From: G965200765 sp965200765
GTDB lineage: Bacteria; Pseudomonadota; Gammaproteobacteria; Arenicellales; JAJDZL01
Direction: 5' to 3'
Assembly: GCA_965200765.1 (NCBI GenBank)
Contig: OZ241380.1
Coordinates: 62,001-126,000 of the forward strand
Length of the DNA: 64,000 nucleotides
Shown: positions 52,875 to 61,205 of the stretch, one piece after another
Layout: the number at the start of each line of letters is the position of its first letter
How positions within the stretch are numbered: the stretch's first letter is position 1
Position numbers and translations under genes: made by a program
The notes under the pieces: model-generated
What the model was told of the DNA's origin: nothing
The model's database searches: none
Seen by the model: the letters and a program-made list of their open reading frames with translations, nothing else

Positions 52875-52897
52875 CCATAATTATATCATAAATATGG
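52875..52897. promoter_or_regulatory. dyad immediately upstream of the second DUF4143-type ATPase
   Basis: CCATAATTAT-ATC-ATAAATATGG, 10-bp arms with one mismatch, 4 bp before the start codon. Candidate operator for autoregulation. Confidence 0.4.
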
Positions 52898-53039
52898 AGT
52901 ATGTTTTATGAAAATTTCTGATTGAAGTGTATACAAACAGGAATGCACCGCTCATCGGTATCCTCATGACTTGGTGCACTCTGTTGTTTTCATAATAAAT
53001 GTCTTGCCATGAAAGTCCACTAGAAGTACAATAAAACTT

Positions 53040-53639
53040 ATGGTTTTACAAAACAAAAAAATCTCAAATTCTGGACTTGAGTTCACTCTGCCAAATGACA
53101 ATCTCGAGTGTACGCCGGGTATATTGACAGGGGTTCCAATCCGAAAGAATTTCAAGGAGAAACGATTCTGGATTGAATTGCTTGACGGCTGTGTGTTGGA
53201 AGTCCCCTACGATGAAGCAGAAAATGCCGAGTCCGTGCTAGTCAACAACAGAAGCGACCCTGTTCAGATTCATGGCAATGTAACCTACAATGAGCATAAC
53301 AAGGCATTGTCAATTAGCAACGTAGACAAGGTTCTTCCAATTGACACTAGTTCAATTGAAGTTGCCGAGTTAATGCTTGGCGGTAGCAACTATAGAGCCA
53401 GACCACCGTTGCAGTTTGAAGTTGAGTTCAATGACGAAGAGTATTTCTACTCGCTCGAAGGTGATTTTGACATTGTTCTCGCGGCCGAATCTCGTATCGA
53501 ACTTGTAAATGCTCTTGACGATATGCTGAACTACTTGTGGACCAAATTTGTCCATGGAAATCCGGATTCCTTTGCAGATGATGCCAAGCAATTGAGAAAT
53601 GAGCTGCTTGGACGAATAGATGAAATCCAAAGACCTTGA
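53040..53639 (+). CDS. hypothetical protein, possible partner of a truncated toxin-like gene
   Basis: A 199-residue soluble acidic protein. The first half is beta-rich (SGLEFTLPNDNLECTPGIL, RFWIELLDGCVLEVPYDEAEN); the C-terminal part is helical (RIELVNALDDMLNYLWTKFV, AKQLRNELLGRIDEIQRP). No signal or TM. The stop overlaps by 4 bp (TTGA) a downstream small toxin-like frame, an arrangement typical of toxin-antitoxin or immunity pairs. No family recognised. Confidence 0.6.
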   Translation: MVLQNKKISNSGLEFTLPNDNLECTPGILTGVPIRKNFKEKRFWIELLDGCVLEVPYDEAENAESVLVNNRSDPVQIHGNVTYNEHNKALSISNVDKVLPIDTSSIEVAELMLGGSNYRARPPLQFEVEFNDEEYFYSLEGDFDIVLAAESRIELVNALDDMLNYLWTKFVHGNPDSFADDAKQLRNELLGRIDEIQRP

Positions 53640-53752
53640 AGCGCAGGGAAGTTGAACAGGTGCTAATGAAGAAAGGTTTTGAACGAAAGCTCAGAGATCA
53701 GGTTAATTTCGTCTACTATTCTTTTCACGGCGTACTTTCGCCACTCTGGTAG
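53636..53752 (+). pseudogene. 5' fragment of a small toxin-like gene, truncated by a transposase remnant
   Basis: A TTG-started 38-codon frame coupled to the preceding gene: MKRREVEQVLMKKGFERKL then RDQVNFVYYSFHG. The pattern resembles the N-terminus of small HicA-like proteins. After HG the expected continuation is lost and the frame ends (VLSPLW-stop) at the edge of transposase-derived sequence, so the gene appears cut by an insertion. Confidence 0.5.
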
Positions 53753-53759
53753 CACTCGG

Positions 53760-54540
53760 CCACCGCCACGTTAGTGTTATTGCGACAACAGTGAGCCTCA
53801 AGAGAATACGTAAAAACAGGACTACGAGTTCAACACCCTGAGGTGATGGTTGCTTGAAAGTGCCGCAAGTGATATCAAGCACATGAGCCGACCTACCTCG
53901 GCGATGACCTGTACGCCTGTCAGTTAATTGACAAACAGCATGCCCCTGACTTCATCTTCACCACCAAGAAGACTAAGCTCACTACCTTGAACGAATACCA
54001 CCAATGCATCGAGCTGGAGACGTTTCAAAGCACTGTACGAAAACAACTACGACAGAAGGAAACCCGAATCTATTGATGGTTCGAAAAAGTGTACCTCAGG
54101 GACGGCGACGATGCCATGTGCGTCAACTGGATGGCACTGGAAATCCATCTTGACGGCAGAAAAACCAACGAGTACCACTTCACTTTGTCAACTCCATCCC
54201 GGTCATGTGCTGCAACGTCAAACATCTAGCCGATTGTGCACATAGCCGCTAGAAGATTGAAAAAATTGCCTTCAACGAGCTCAGCAACAACAGAGACCAA
54301 CTCGAATACTACTTCGGACACGGCAAGAAGGGACTAACCAACGTTACTGCTGGTGCTCAACTTCATCGTTTTTGCCTTCCACACCATCTGCGACGAAGTG
54401 TGCCAACTCTGGCAGCGAGTCCAAAAAACAGGCCACCAGACGCGACTTCTTTACCCACTTCACCGTAGTCCCCAAGTATGACTACTTCCACAGCTCGGAG
54501 TTGTTACTGACGAGACTGGTGCAGGGCTTGTTGCCTTAGC
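53760..54540 (+). pseudogene. decayed DDE transposase (IS4/ISNCY-like)
   Basis: Three-frame reading recovers transposase segments in order: EPTYLGDDLYACQ, DFIFTTKKTKLTTLNEY, VYLRDGDDAMCVNWMALEI, KTNEYHF, FNELSNNRDQLEYYFGHGKK, LLVLNFIVFAFHTICDEVCQLWQ. These match the GDDL..CQP / FIF.CKp-SH.TLYE / VNW.EL / NNTLK...FGHG / LNLLAF.FHT pattern of a DDE transposase family. Multiple stops and frameshifts; no terminal inverted repeats identified. It abuts the truncated toxin-like gene. Confidence 0.65.
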
Positions 54541-54670
54541 CGCCCTCAATCCTTTTAAGTTCTTGAATATAGTCGTTTTTTCACTTCTACAGGAAGTGCC
54601 AATTTGACAAACTGTCCATAGTGAGATTTTCTGCACTGAAATTGATATGATTGACTATGCATGACGATTT

Positions 54671-55177
54671 GTGTACTATGGGGACATGATCATCTTTACT
54701 TTCACTGCAAGCCTGTTGAAGGCAGTTCTCAGGAAACCGGACAAGTTTCGTAAGCGACAGCGTGTACCCTGGATTGTTGCCTTGGTTGAGATTTGCAAAG
54801 ACAACGCCAATTTTCATGCATTCAGTGCAACCGGTCAGAGAACGGTTCTGCATCACCTTAATGCTTGGATGGTCAAAGAGTTTAGTGTTCAGTATTGCCC
54901 TGATGACTTGAATATTGAGAACTCGACCGTATCTTGTATAGTAGGGGCAGGGAATCTGGGTAGAGTCTGGAAACATGAGTCAGGATTGAACAGGTGCATT
55001 CTTGAACTGAATTGCAATAATTTCTTGCAGAAGTTGGCATACAAAGCTGAAGGTGGACTTGCAAGGAAGGCAAATATTTCCATGAATATTCTTCGAATTG
55101 GGTCATCTGATTCGTTGGGTGGGGGAGTTTCCCGCGCACAAGGAGTGTACAAGCGGCTAGTCGCATTGACGGTTTGA
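54671..55177 (+). CDS. hypothetical protein, uncertain
   Basis: A 168-codon frame (MYYGDMIIFTFTASLLKAVL...FSATGQRTVLHHLNAWMVKE...SRAQGVYKRLVALTV). Composition is protein-like, but competing minus-strand frames overlap it and no ribosome-binding site is clear. It may be a real accessory gene or a remnant next to the transposase fragment. No family recognised. Confidence 0.35.
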   Translation: MYYGDMIIFTFTASLLKAVLRKPDKFRKRQRVPWIVALVEICKDNANFHAFSATGQRTVLHHLNAWMVKEFSVQYCPDDLNIENSTVSCIVGAGNLGRVWKHESGLNRCILELNCNNFLQKLAYKAEGGLARKANISMNILRIGSSDSLGGGVSRAQGVYKRLVALTV

Positions 55178-55322
55178 TTGCGAGTACGTAGTATATAATG
55201 TCCAATACATACTATCATCAGTTAATTCAGTAAAATTATTGCATGTGTGCAAGAATATTGTTCATACTTCTAATTTTTGAAAAAAACATTATTCAAGTTA
55301 TTTCATTTGAACCGGTGACAAA

Positions 55323-56225
55323 ATGAATTCACTATCAACTATAGAAGAAGAACTGTCTGCTATAGAAGCAGAACTTGAAAATGCAGTGATCAAACTAGGG
55401 AAAATACGAGAATCAGAGTGCTTCCCGCTGTTACTCAATGGGAGAGGCATTAGGAGAGTTCTAGTTGACGATGTGTATGATGTACTAAAATCGAAGTACA
55501 CTGACTGTAAAACATTGGATGTTGTAGTCGATTCAAGTGGTGGTGACATAAACGCCGCGTACAATCTTGCCTTACTGTTTCGTAGGTATGGAACAGAAAG
55601 ACTTACATTCATTGTACCAAGATGGGCGAAGAGCGCAGCTACTTTACTAGTTTGCGGGGGAAACGAAATTCTGATGACACCCGTTGCAGAACTTGGACCT
55701 TTGGACCCTCAGATTACCGAGAAAAAATTCCTCGAGCAACGTTTGGAACATTTTTCTCCCCTTCATATTGAATCAACTTTGCAGTTAATTCGTGAAGAGT
55801 TTGAAAATGGTAGCACTAAATTAGCAGACGGGTTATTGCAACGACTTCAGTTTCCACTTACTCTTGGAAGATTCAAAAAATCTATTGATGTTGGGAGAGA
55901 CTATGTTGTCAAGCTTTTAACTACCAGAATGCTCGATGAAAACCAATCCGAAAAAGCGAAAATCATTGGTGAGAAGCTAACAACTGGATACGCAGATCAT
56001 GGCTGGTGTATTTCAGTTGACGAAGCGCAAGAGATCGGATTGAATGCAAATGAGATCGAGAATGAGAGTTTAGATGCTGTATGGACTATTTTTAACCTCG
56101 GCAAGAAAAGGAAAAAAATGTTACAAAATAGAGCTTTTCAAAAAAAGCTGGAACAGATTAAAGATATTCCGTCTGAACTAATTGAAATGATGGAATCTAA
56201 CTCTACATCAGATTCAGCAAATTAA
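55323..56225 (+). CDS. SDH/ClpP-fold serine-protease-like protein
   Basis: A 300-residue protein of the ClpP/crotonase superfamily, closest in pattern to the serine dehydrogenase proteinase (SDH_sah) group. DVVVDSSGGDINAAYNLALLFRRYG (oxyanion-hole glycines 73-74), putative nucleophile S104 in RWAKSAATLLVCGGNEILM, and AELGPLDPQI as the substrate-binding strand. An N-terminal coiled coil (MNSLSTIEEELSAIEAELEN) and a basic C-terminal helix. No TM segment, unlike membrane-bound SppA/NfeD relatives. AT-rich, in accessory DNA. Confidence 0.7.
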   Translation: MNSLSTIEEELSAIEAELENAVIKLGKIRESECFPLLLNGRGIRRVLVDDVYDVLKSKYTDCKTLDVVVDSSGGDINAAYNLALLFRRYGTERLTFIVPRWAKSAATLLVCGGNEILMTPVAELGPLDPQITEKKFLEQRLEHFSPLHIESTLQLIREEFENGSTKLADGLLQRLQFPLTLGRFKKSIDVGRDYVVKLLTTRMLDENQSEKAKIIGEKLTTGYADHGWCISVDEAQEIGLNANEIENESLDAVWTIFNLGKKRKKMLQNRAFQKKLEQIKDIPSELIEMMESNSTSDSAN

Positions 56226-56279
56226 AATTGAATCAATGTTGAGGTAAAACAACAAATCGTTTAATCTTTAACTAAAAGG

Positions 56280-56555
56280 GTGAAAACAATGACTACAAAA
56301 TCAATCAATCCAACAAAGTTGGCGGCAACTTTACTTGTCAAGTGTGGAGAGATTACTTTTGCAGAAATCGAAGCATTACCGTTTGTTGATAGTGAAGATG
56401 ATGCATTGTTAATTGTGGATGCACTGAGGCGAAAATTTAATGTTGAATTTTACGACCGAGAAATTGAAGGAACGCTATTCGACTATGATAGTGTAATTCG
56501 ACTTGTAAGTAATCCACTACGTAGTAGTACTAGGGCATCAAGCATAGGTGCGTGA
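56280..56555 (+). CDS. small hypothetical protein
   Basis: A 91-residue protein 54 bp after the SDH-like gene, with AAAAGGG before ATG 56280 (M4 is also possible). Helix-strand pattern TKLAATLLVKCGEITFAEIEALPFVDSEDDALLIVDALRRKFN then VEFYDREIEGTLFDYDSVIRL. Unassigned; co-directional and likely co-transcribed with the SDH-like gene, so possibly its partner. Confidence 0.6.
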   Translation: MKTMTTKSINPTKLAATLLVKCGEITFAEIEALPFVDSEDDALLIVDALRRKFNVEFYDREIEGTLFDYDSVIRLVSNPLRSSTRASSIGA

Positions 56556-57048
56556 TGATGAGGTTCGTGGAATTGTCTCGGGCATTGTTGTCTTGAAACA
56601 GATATTTGTCGTGTTTTACATTCTTTAGGGGCACGAAACCAACGCGATTTCATTTGGCTCAAACAGCACTGTGAAGTTTCGAACAAAATTAGTCGTATAC
56701 GAGAATTGATTGAAGAACAGTTGAATGCTAATTCGCATTGACTTGACGTATTTCAGATTCTTGGAATCATCCAGCGCTTCTGTTTTGATCTTTAATGCTG
56801 TCTTCTGAAGCGTATGAGCTTGGTGAGTCATAAGTACTACGGACAGTGGTACTGTCGAGTCAATCCATAAGAAGAAACAAGGAACCAAATTGGTATGCGC
56901 AGGACTGCAATTTGGTTCAAAGTGACAAAGTTACAAAAGTTATAATCCGGTATGCTGGAAAGGCAGGTATCATTTCAATTTCAGTTGTCCATTCAACGCA
57001 TTGAACACTGACGTCAAACCATAGAATTATAAAACCAAAGGGTTAAGA
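56556..57048. other. intergenic with a short coding-like remnant
   Basis: No complete gene. The + frame ending at TGA 56739-56741 reads ETDICRVLHSLGARNQRDFI then WLKQHCEVSNKISRIRELIEEQL, a plausible helical protein end without any start codon after the upstream stop. It is probably a gene remnant, possibly related to the preceding 91-residue gene by frameshift. The rest is empty to 57048. Confidence 0.35.
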
Positions 57049-57540
57049 ATGAATCTGAGAACAGACCAATGCCGCGATTGCGGGTACCGAGTATCCCGTT
57101 CAGCGAAAGAGTGCCGGGAGTGCGGTGCACAAGCACCAGCCTATACCAAATCGTCATACAAGTACTACTATGTCGGTACAAATTTCTATGTCTGGCTAAA
57201 GATGTTACTGGTGATAGCCCTGCTTTACTTTCTGGTTAGTATTTCAACGAATGTGAACAGTTTCATTGAGATATTGCCAGTGCAAATCCAGGGTTCTACT
57301 CAGCAAATTGCTGACAGCGTGGCGAAAGGGGTTGCAGTATTGGGTGAAAAACTGGCAGAAGAAATCTCTGAGACAATCTCCAGTATTTCCACTGATGCTG
57401 ACGATGAAAAGCAAAGCCAATCTCTCGATGTTCAACCCAAACAATCTGGTAGCCTCATGAATTCAGCTGAGCAGGTAATTGATACAGGAAGTCAACTGGT
57501 AGAAGATCTTGAGAATGCTTCAACAGAGTTGGTCGAATGA
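57049..57540 (+). CDS. zinc-ribbon membrane protein, possibly truncated by tandem stop codons
   Basis: A 163-residue protein: N-terminal zinc ribbon (CRDCGYRVSRSAKECRECG), one TM helix (WLKMLLVIALLYFLVSI) and an acidic helical extracytoplasmic part. Two consecutive TGA codons end it, but the same frame continues with coding-like, similarly acidic sequence (VEAPLVEGAINLIENTMSRE...SISASTDKVE) to TGA 57742-57744. The original gene was probably about 230 codons. Function unknown; zinc-ribbon plus TM proteins of this type occur beside many accessory genes. Confidence 0.6.
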   Translation: MNLRTDQCRDCGYRVSRSAKECRECGAQAPAYTKSSYKYYYVGTNFYVWLKMLLVIALLYFLVSISTNVNSFIEILPVQIQGSTQQIADSVAKGVAVLGEKLAEEISETISSISTDADDEKQSQSLDVQPKQSGSLMNSAEQVIDTGSQLVEDLENASTELVE

Positions 57541-57796
57541 TGAGTTGAAGCACCACTTGTAGAAGGAGCAATCAACTTAATCGAAAATACGATGAGTCGG
57601 GAGTTAAACACTGAATCGGGTTTAAAACCTGAGCCCACTGAGACGGACAAGTCAGTTCTCAGCACTTCAGAGAATATTACAAGCGTTGCCACGCAGGACA
57701 ATGACGCAGTGTCGATTAGCGCCAGTACAGACAAAGTAGAGTGACTACTTCGCAAATCTTCGAAGAGATAGGTTCGGGAGGACTGTCAAAGGCTGC

Positions 57797-58918
57797 TCAG
57801 CTGGAATCAGATTGATGAAATGTAGCATCAAGTATATCGAATAAAGAATAATTGACAAAGTAAGTGCCTCGACCTGTACTATGTTTTTCCAGAATTTTGC
57901 TACTGGCTAGTTCGTTCAAGTACCTTCTCGCTGTTGACCTGGATACCTCCATATCCTTCTGAAGAAACTCGATTTTTGTGTATGGATGCATGAACAAACT
58001 GTTCATTAGAGCATGACTGTAGAATTTATAGTTGCCTCTAATTCGATGCTTGCAAGCTAGAAAGTTATCAGCGAAATTTTTGATCAACACAATTGTTTGT
58101 TTGGCAGATTCAGCAATACCCTGAAGCATAAAAATCAACCAAGGTTCCCAATCGTCATTCTCTCGTACTGCTTGAAGATGACGGTAGTACTCATTTCTGT
58201 TTTGACTGATATAGCGACTCAGGTGAAGAATTGGTGTATCAAGCAGTCCCTCTTTTACGAGGTAAAGAAGATTTATAATTCGACCAGTTCGTCCGTTTCC
58301 ATCATAAAATGGATGAATACTTTCAAATTGATGATGAATTAAAGCCATTTTGACTAATGGATTCAAAGGAGTATCCTCATGAATAAATTGCACAAGTTGA
58401 TTCAACAGCTCTCTTGCCTTTTCTGGTGGAGGGGGAGTGAATACTGTTTGACCAGTAACTGCATTTACTAACACAGTACCGGGCTTTGTTCGGAACCCTG
58501 GTCTATCAACTTCGATTAAGCCTTGTACTCGTTCTATTGTATTCAATGAAATGTATCCGGTACTTTGAACCTCTTTGAATCCAAGCTCCAAGGCCTCAGC
58601 ACATCGCACCACTTCCTTGCTTGCGCTGTTTGACAGGCTTGGACGTATCCTGAATTTAAACAGTTCATCCGGGGTTGTGAAGATATTCTCTATTGCTGAA
58701 CTGCTCTGTGCTTCTTGTAGAGTCAAATTGGAAATCAGCACATTTTCATTTGGAATTATGCCTGCAATACCTTTGAGTTCAGCCAAAAAGCAGGTAGCTT
58801 GAATTAACTGGTGATATACCTTTGTCGTTTTAAGGTTTTGTGCTGGTGGAAACTGCACTAGTCGATTAGTGTTCATATTCATTATTGGAAATTTAATTGT
58901 TTCACTTCTAGGTTGCAT
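57797..58918 (-). CDS. Fic-family adenylyltransferase
   Basis: About 373 residues from ATG 58918 (TTG 58936 also possible). Full Fic motif HPFYDGNGRTGR, with the inhibitory-helix motif SSAIEN upstream (class II, intramolecular; Glu competes with ATP gamma-phosphate). N-terminal Fic_N domain and a C-terminal winged helix (KIEFLQKDMEVSRSTARRYLNELASSKIL). It transfers AMP to hydroxyl side chains of target proteins; the target is unknown. Solitary, no antitoxin gene needed because the inhibitory motif is in cis. Confidence 0.9.
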   Translation of the reverse strand: MQPRSETIKFPIMNMNTNRLVQFPPAQNLKTTKVYHQLIQATCFLAELKGIAGIIPNENVLISNLTLQEAQSSSAIENIFTTPDELFKFRIRPSLSNSASKEVVRCAEALELGFKEVQSTGYISLNTIERVQGLIEVDRPGFRTKPGTVLVNAVTGQTVFTPPPPEKARELLNQLVQFIHEDTPLNPLVKMALIHHQFESIHPFYDGNGRTGRIINLLYLVKEGLLDTPILHLSRYISQNRNEYYRHLQAVRENDDWEPWLIFMLQGIAESAKQTIVLIKNFADNFLACKHRIRGNYKFYSHALMNSLFMHPYTKIEFLQKDMEVSRSTARRYLNELASSKILEKHSTGRGTYFVNYSLFDILDATFHQSDSS

Positions 58919-58949
58919 TGAAAACGAACTATTCAAAGTCGCTTGATAT

Positions 58950-58977
58950 TGAACACATCGAGCGGAATATGTTCAAA
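58950..58977. promoter_or_regulatory. inverted repeat upstream of fic
   Basis: TTGAACA / TGTTCAA (7-bp arms, 14-bp spacer) directly before the fic start, with a further TGTTCA-like half-site at about 59010. Candidate operator, possibly for the protein's own winged helix. Confidence 0.35.
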
Positions 58978-59621
58978 TTTGGTATTCAATGATCACTTTG
59001 ACTAAAAAGTGTTCATTTTTGATGTTTTTTTGACCACATCATTCAAATTGCATTCAGATTTGATAAAATTTGACCACAATCAGAACAATATACTATCTGA
59101 ATATCCCGAGTGATTCTTGATTTTTCAATGCCGTTTCGGTTTTACAAATTGTCTGCAAAGCCATGCTGTACCTCTGTAAAAAGGCGAAAAGTTGTGTAGT
59201 TTAGCCAACATTTGGTGCAACTAAGCAACAATAACCCCGTTATTTGCGAAAATCTTATATACCGTAAAATGACGGGTTTCATTGAATTTACACCGATTCG
59301 ATGCACTGGCAACAGCGTGGAAAGTCGCAAGAAAGAGGAAATAAGTTCGTACCGTGTTGTGCGCAGTGTCACTGAATTGCAGTGTCTGCCATATTCATTC
59401 GCAAGATATCGGGTTCTTCGGTTTCAGGCGATTCAACTGCAAAATTGATAGTGATTCATGGTATCATGGCAAAATTATTCGCATCGAAAATTGATTGCGC
59501 GAACGAATGTCGCCCTCAGGCAGATTTTTGATACATTGCCGAATGGCAAGTCATTTAAGGCTCGCCAGAGATTGACAACTCACATCAGCTAACGATTTAA
59601 CACTTTAAGGAGTAGACAGAC
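58978..59621. other. intergenic region with direct repeats
   Basis: No gene supported over about 640 bp. Two direct repeats TTTGACCACA occur at 59029-59038 and 59069-59078, spaced 40 bp. A 78-codon + frame at 59212-59448 lacks a ribosome-binding site. AAGGAG at 59607-59612 belongs to erpA. Confidence 0.4.
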
Positions 59622-59945
59622 ATGAATACACCGATCATGATTTCTGAAAACGCTGCGAAACGCGTCGGTCAGATCATGGGCGACTCTGATGTCGGCCTGC
59701 GAGTGTATGTAGAGGGTGGCGGTTGTTCGGGATTTCAATATGGCTTCCAGTTGGAAACCGCACAGCAAGGGGACGATATTGTCATTGAGGACAACGGCAT
59801 AAAATTGCTGGTGGATTCTCTCAGCATTCAGTATCTTATGGGTGCCGAGGTTGACTATGTTGATGATTTGATCGGGGCACGATTTCTTATAAAGAATCCG
59901 AATGCAACAGCGACGTGCGGTTGCGGGTCGTCTTTTGCCGTTTGA
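59622..59945 (+). CDS. erpA: iron-sulfur cluster insertion protein ErpA
   Basis: A 107-residue A-type Fe-S carrier. Conserved cysteines C35 (GGGCSGFQYGF), C99 and C101 (TCGCGSSF) bind the cluster. MISENAAKRV and ETAQQGDDIVIEDNGIKLLVD fit ErpA over IscA. It delivers [4Fe-4S] clusters to apoproteins. AAGGAG lies 9 bases before ATG. Confidence 0.93.
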   Translation: MNTPIMISENAAKRVGQIMGDSDVGLRVYVEGGGCSGFQYGFQLETAQQGDDIVIEDNGIKLLVDSLSIQYLMGAEVDYVDDLIGARFLIKNPNATATCGCGSSFAV

Positions 59946-60006
59946 TTTTGTTCTGACCATTCACACAGGATGATGAACAGGCTTCCGCACCTGTTCCACT
60001 GTGTCA

Positions 60007-60768
60007 ATGATTGAAACTCCGATTCTGCTTCTTCTCAGCGTCGGTTTGTTTTCGACGCTGGCCGGATTTTTGGTTGGTGTTGCCGGAGTGGGCGGCATCA
60101 TCATTATTCCGTTTCTGATCTTCGTTGCCGGCATGGATATACATGCGGTGATTCCGACCTGTATGCTGGGCTATGCCGGCGGCATGCCGGCGGCTGTGTA
60201 TTCGTATGCACGCAAAGGATCAATTCGCTGGGACAAGGCTGTTTATCTCATTATTGGTGCCGCTCCCGGTGCATACGTCGGATCCATCACTGTCTGGGCA
60301 CTTCCATCACACATACTTGAACTGATTATTGCAGTTTTTGTCTTGTTCTCCGGGCTTCAGGCATTCCAGAAAACCAACCCGAACATTTCTGGAACAGGCA
60401 TTGATTCAGTATCCGGACCATTGCTAATCCTGATCGGCTTGGTTGTAGGTTGGGGATCATCTGTATCTGGAACAGGCGGACCTTTGTTGCTCGTGCCTAC
60501 TTTGCTATTGCTGAATTTTCCCATACTTGCTACCGTTGGATTGAGTATGGCGATTCAGATTCCTATTACACCGTTCGCCAGTCTGGGTCATCTCATCCAC
60601 GGTGAGATTGAATGGCAGTTGTCTGTTCCGATTGCAATTGGAGCTGCTGTCGGAGTATTGTATGGTTCACAAATCGCCCATCGAATTTCCCCGCAACGTA
60701 TGCGCCGCATGGTTGCCATTATCCTGGTAGGTTGCGCAATTCTCGTATTTTCGAAGTTGTTTTGGTAG
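60007..60768 (+). CDS. TauE/SafE-family anion (sulfite) exporter-like permease
   Basis: A polytopic inner-membrane protein of about 253 residues (ATG 60007; GTG 60001 also possible) with eight hydrophobic segments in two repeats. Each repeat has the TauE motif, GFLVGVAGVGGIIIIPFLIF and GLVVGWGSSVSGTGGPLLLVPTLLL. Family members move sulfite, sulfoacetate or related organosulfur anions; the substrate here is unproven. Confidence 0.88.
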   Translation: MIETPILLLLSVGLFSTLAGFLVGVAGVGGIIIIPFLIFVAGMDIHAVIPTCMLGYAGGMPAAVYSYARKGSIRWDKAVYLIIGAAPGAYVGSITVWALPSHILELIIAVFVLFSGLQAFQKTNPNISGTGIDSVSGPLLILIGLVVGWGSSVSGTGGPLLLVPTLLLLNFPILATVGLSMAIQIPITPFASLGHLIHGEIEWQLSVPIAIGAAVGVLYGSQIAHRISPQRMRRMVAIILVGCAILVFSKLFW

Positions 60769-61205
60769 TAGGCGTTGCCCGTTCAAACGCAAAGGTTCTG
60801 CCGTCCGGTCACAAGGTCAACCAGACACTTTCAAAACCTAAATTTTGTCCGAAAAAGCAAACCTGTGTCTTGACCCGACGCGGAGATTTGCCAAGTTGTC
60901 TACCTCGATTGGTGAATGACGGAATCAAATTTGAATCAACCGAATTGCAACTGCACGTCAAGGTTTGTCAAGAGAAATATCTGCCGCTGAACTTGTGCTT
61001 CCGGACTCTGCCGCCTTGGTTCTGTCTGCTAAATCATGCCTACGAATGTGTCAGATTTGATGAAACTGTATACAATCCGTACCGACTATGTGATAGAATA
61101 TGTCCTTTATTTTGCTTGGACAGGCTTATTTCCTGTCTGGAGAGAGCCTACATGTTCTAAGGAACTCACCAAGCAGAATGGTTTTATGGTTGGAGCTAAT
61201 ATGGT
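60769..61205. other. intergenic region upstream of the Amt-like gene
   Basis: About 440 bp with no accepted gene. One + frame (60612-61160) overlaps the permease and has a Cys-rich, non-protein-like composition. No sigma54 GG-N10-GC promoter of the type common for amt genes was found. Confidence 0.4.

Noticed and set aside
60612..61160. 182-codon + frame overlapping the TauE gene
   Set aside because: Overlaps a well-supported gene in another frame, is Cys/Pro/Arg-rich and lacks a ribosome-binding site.
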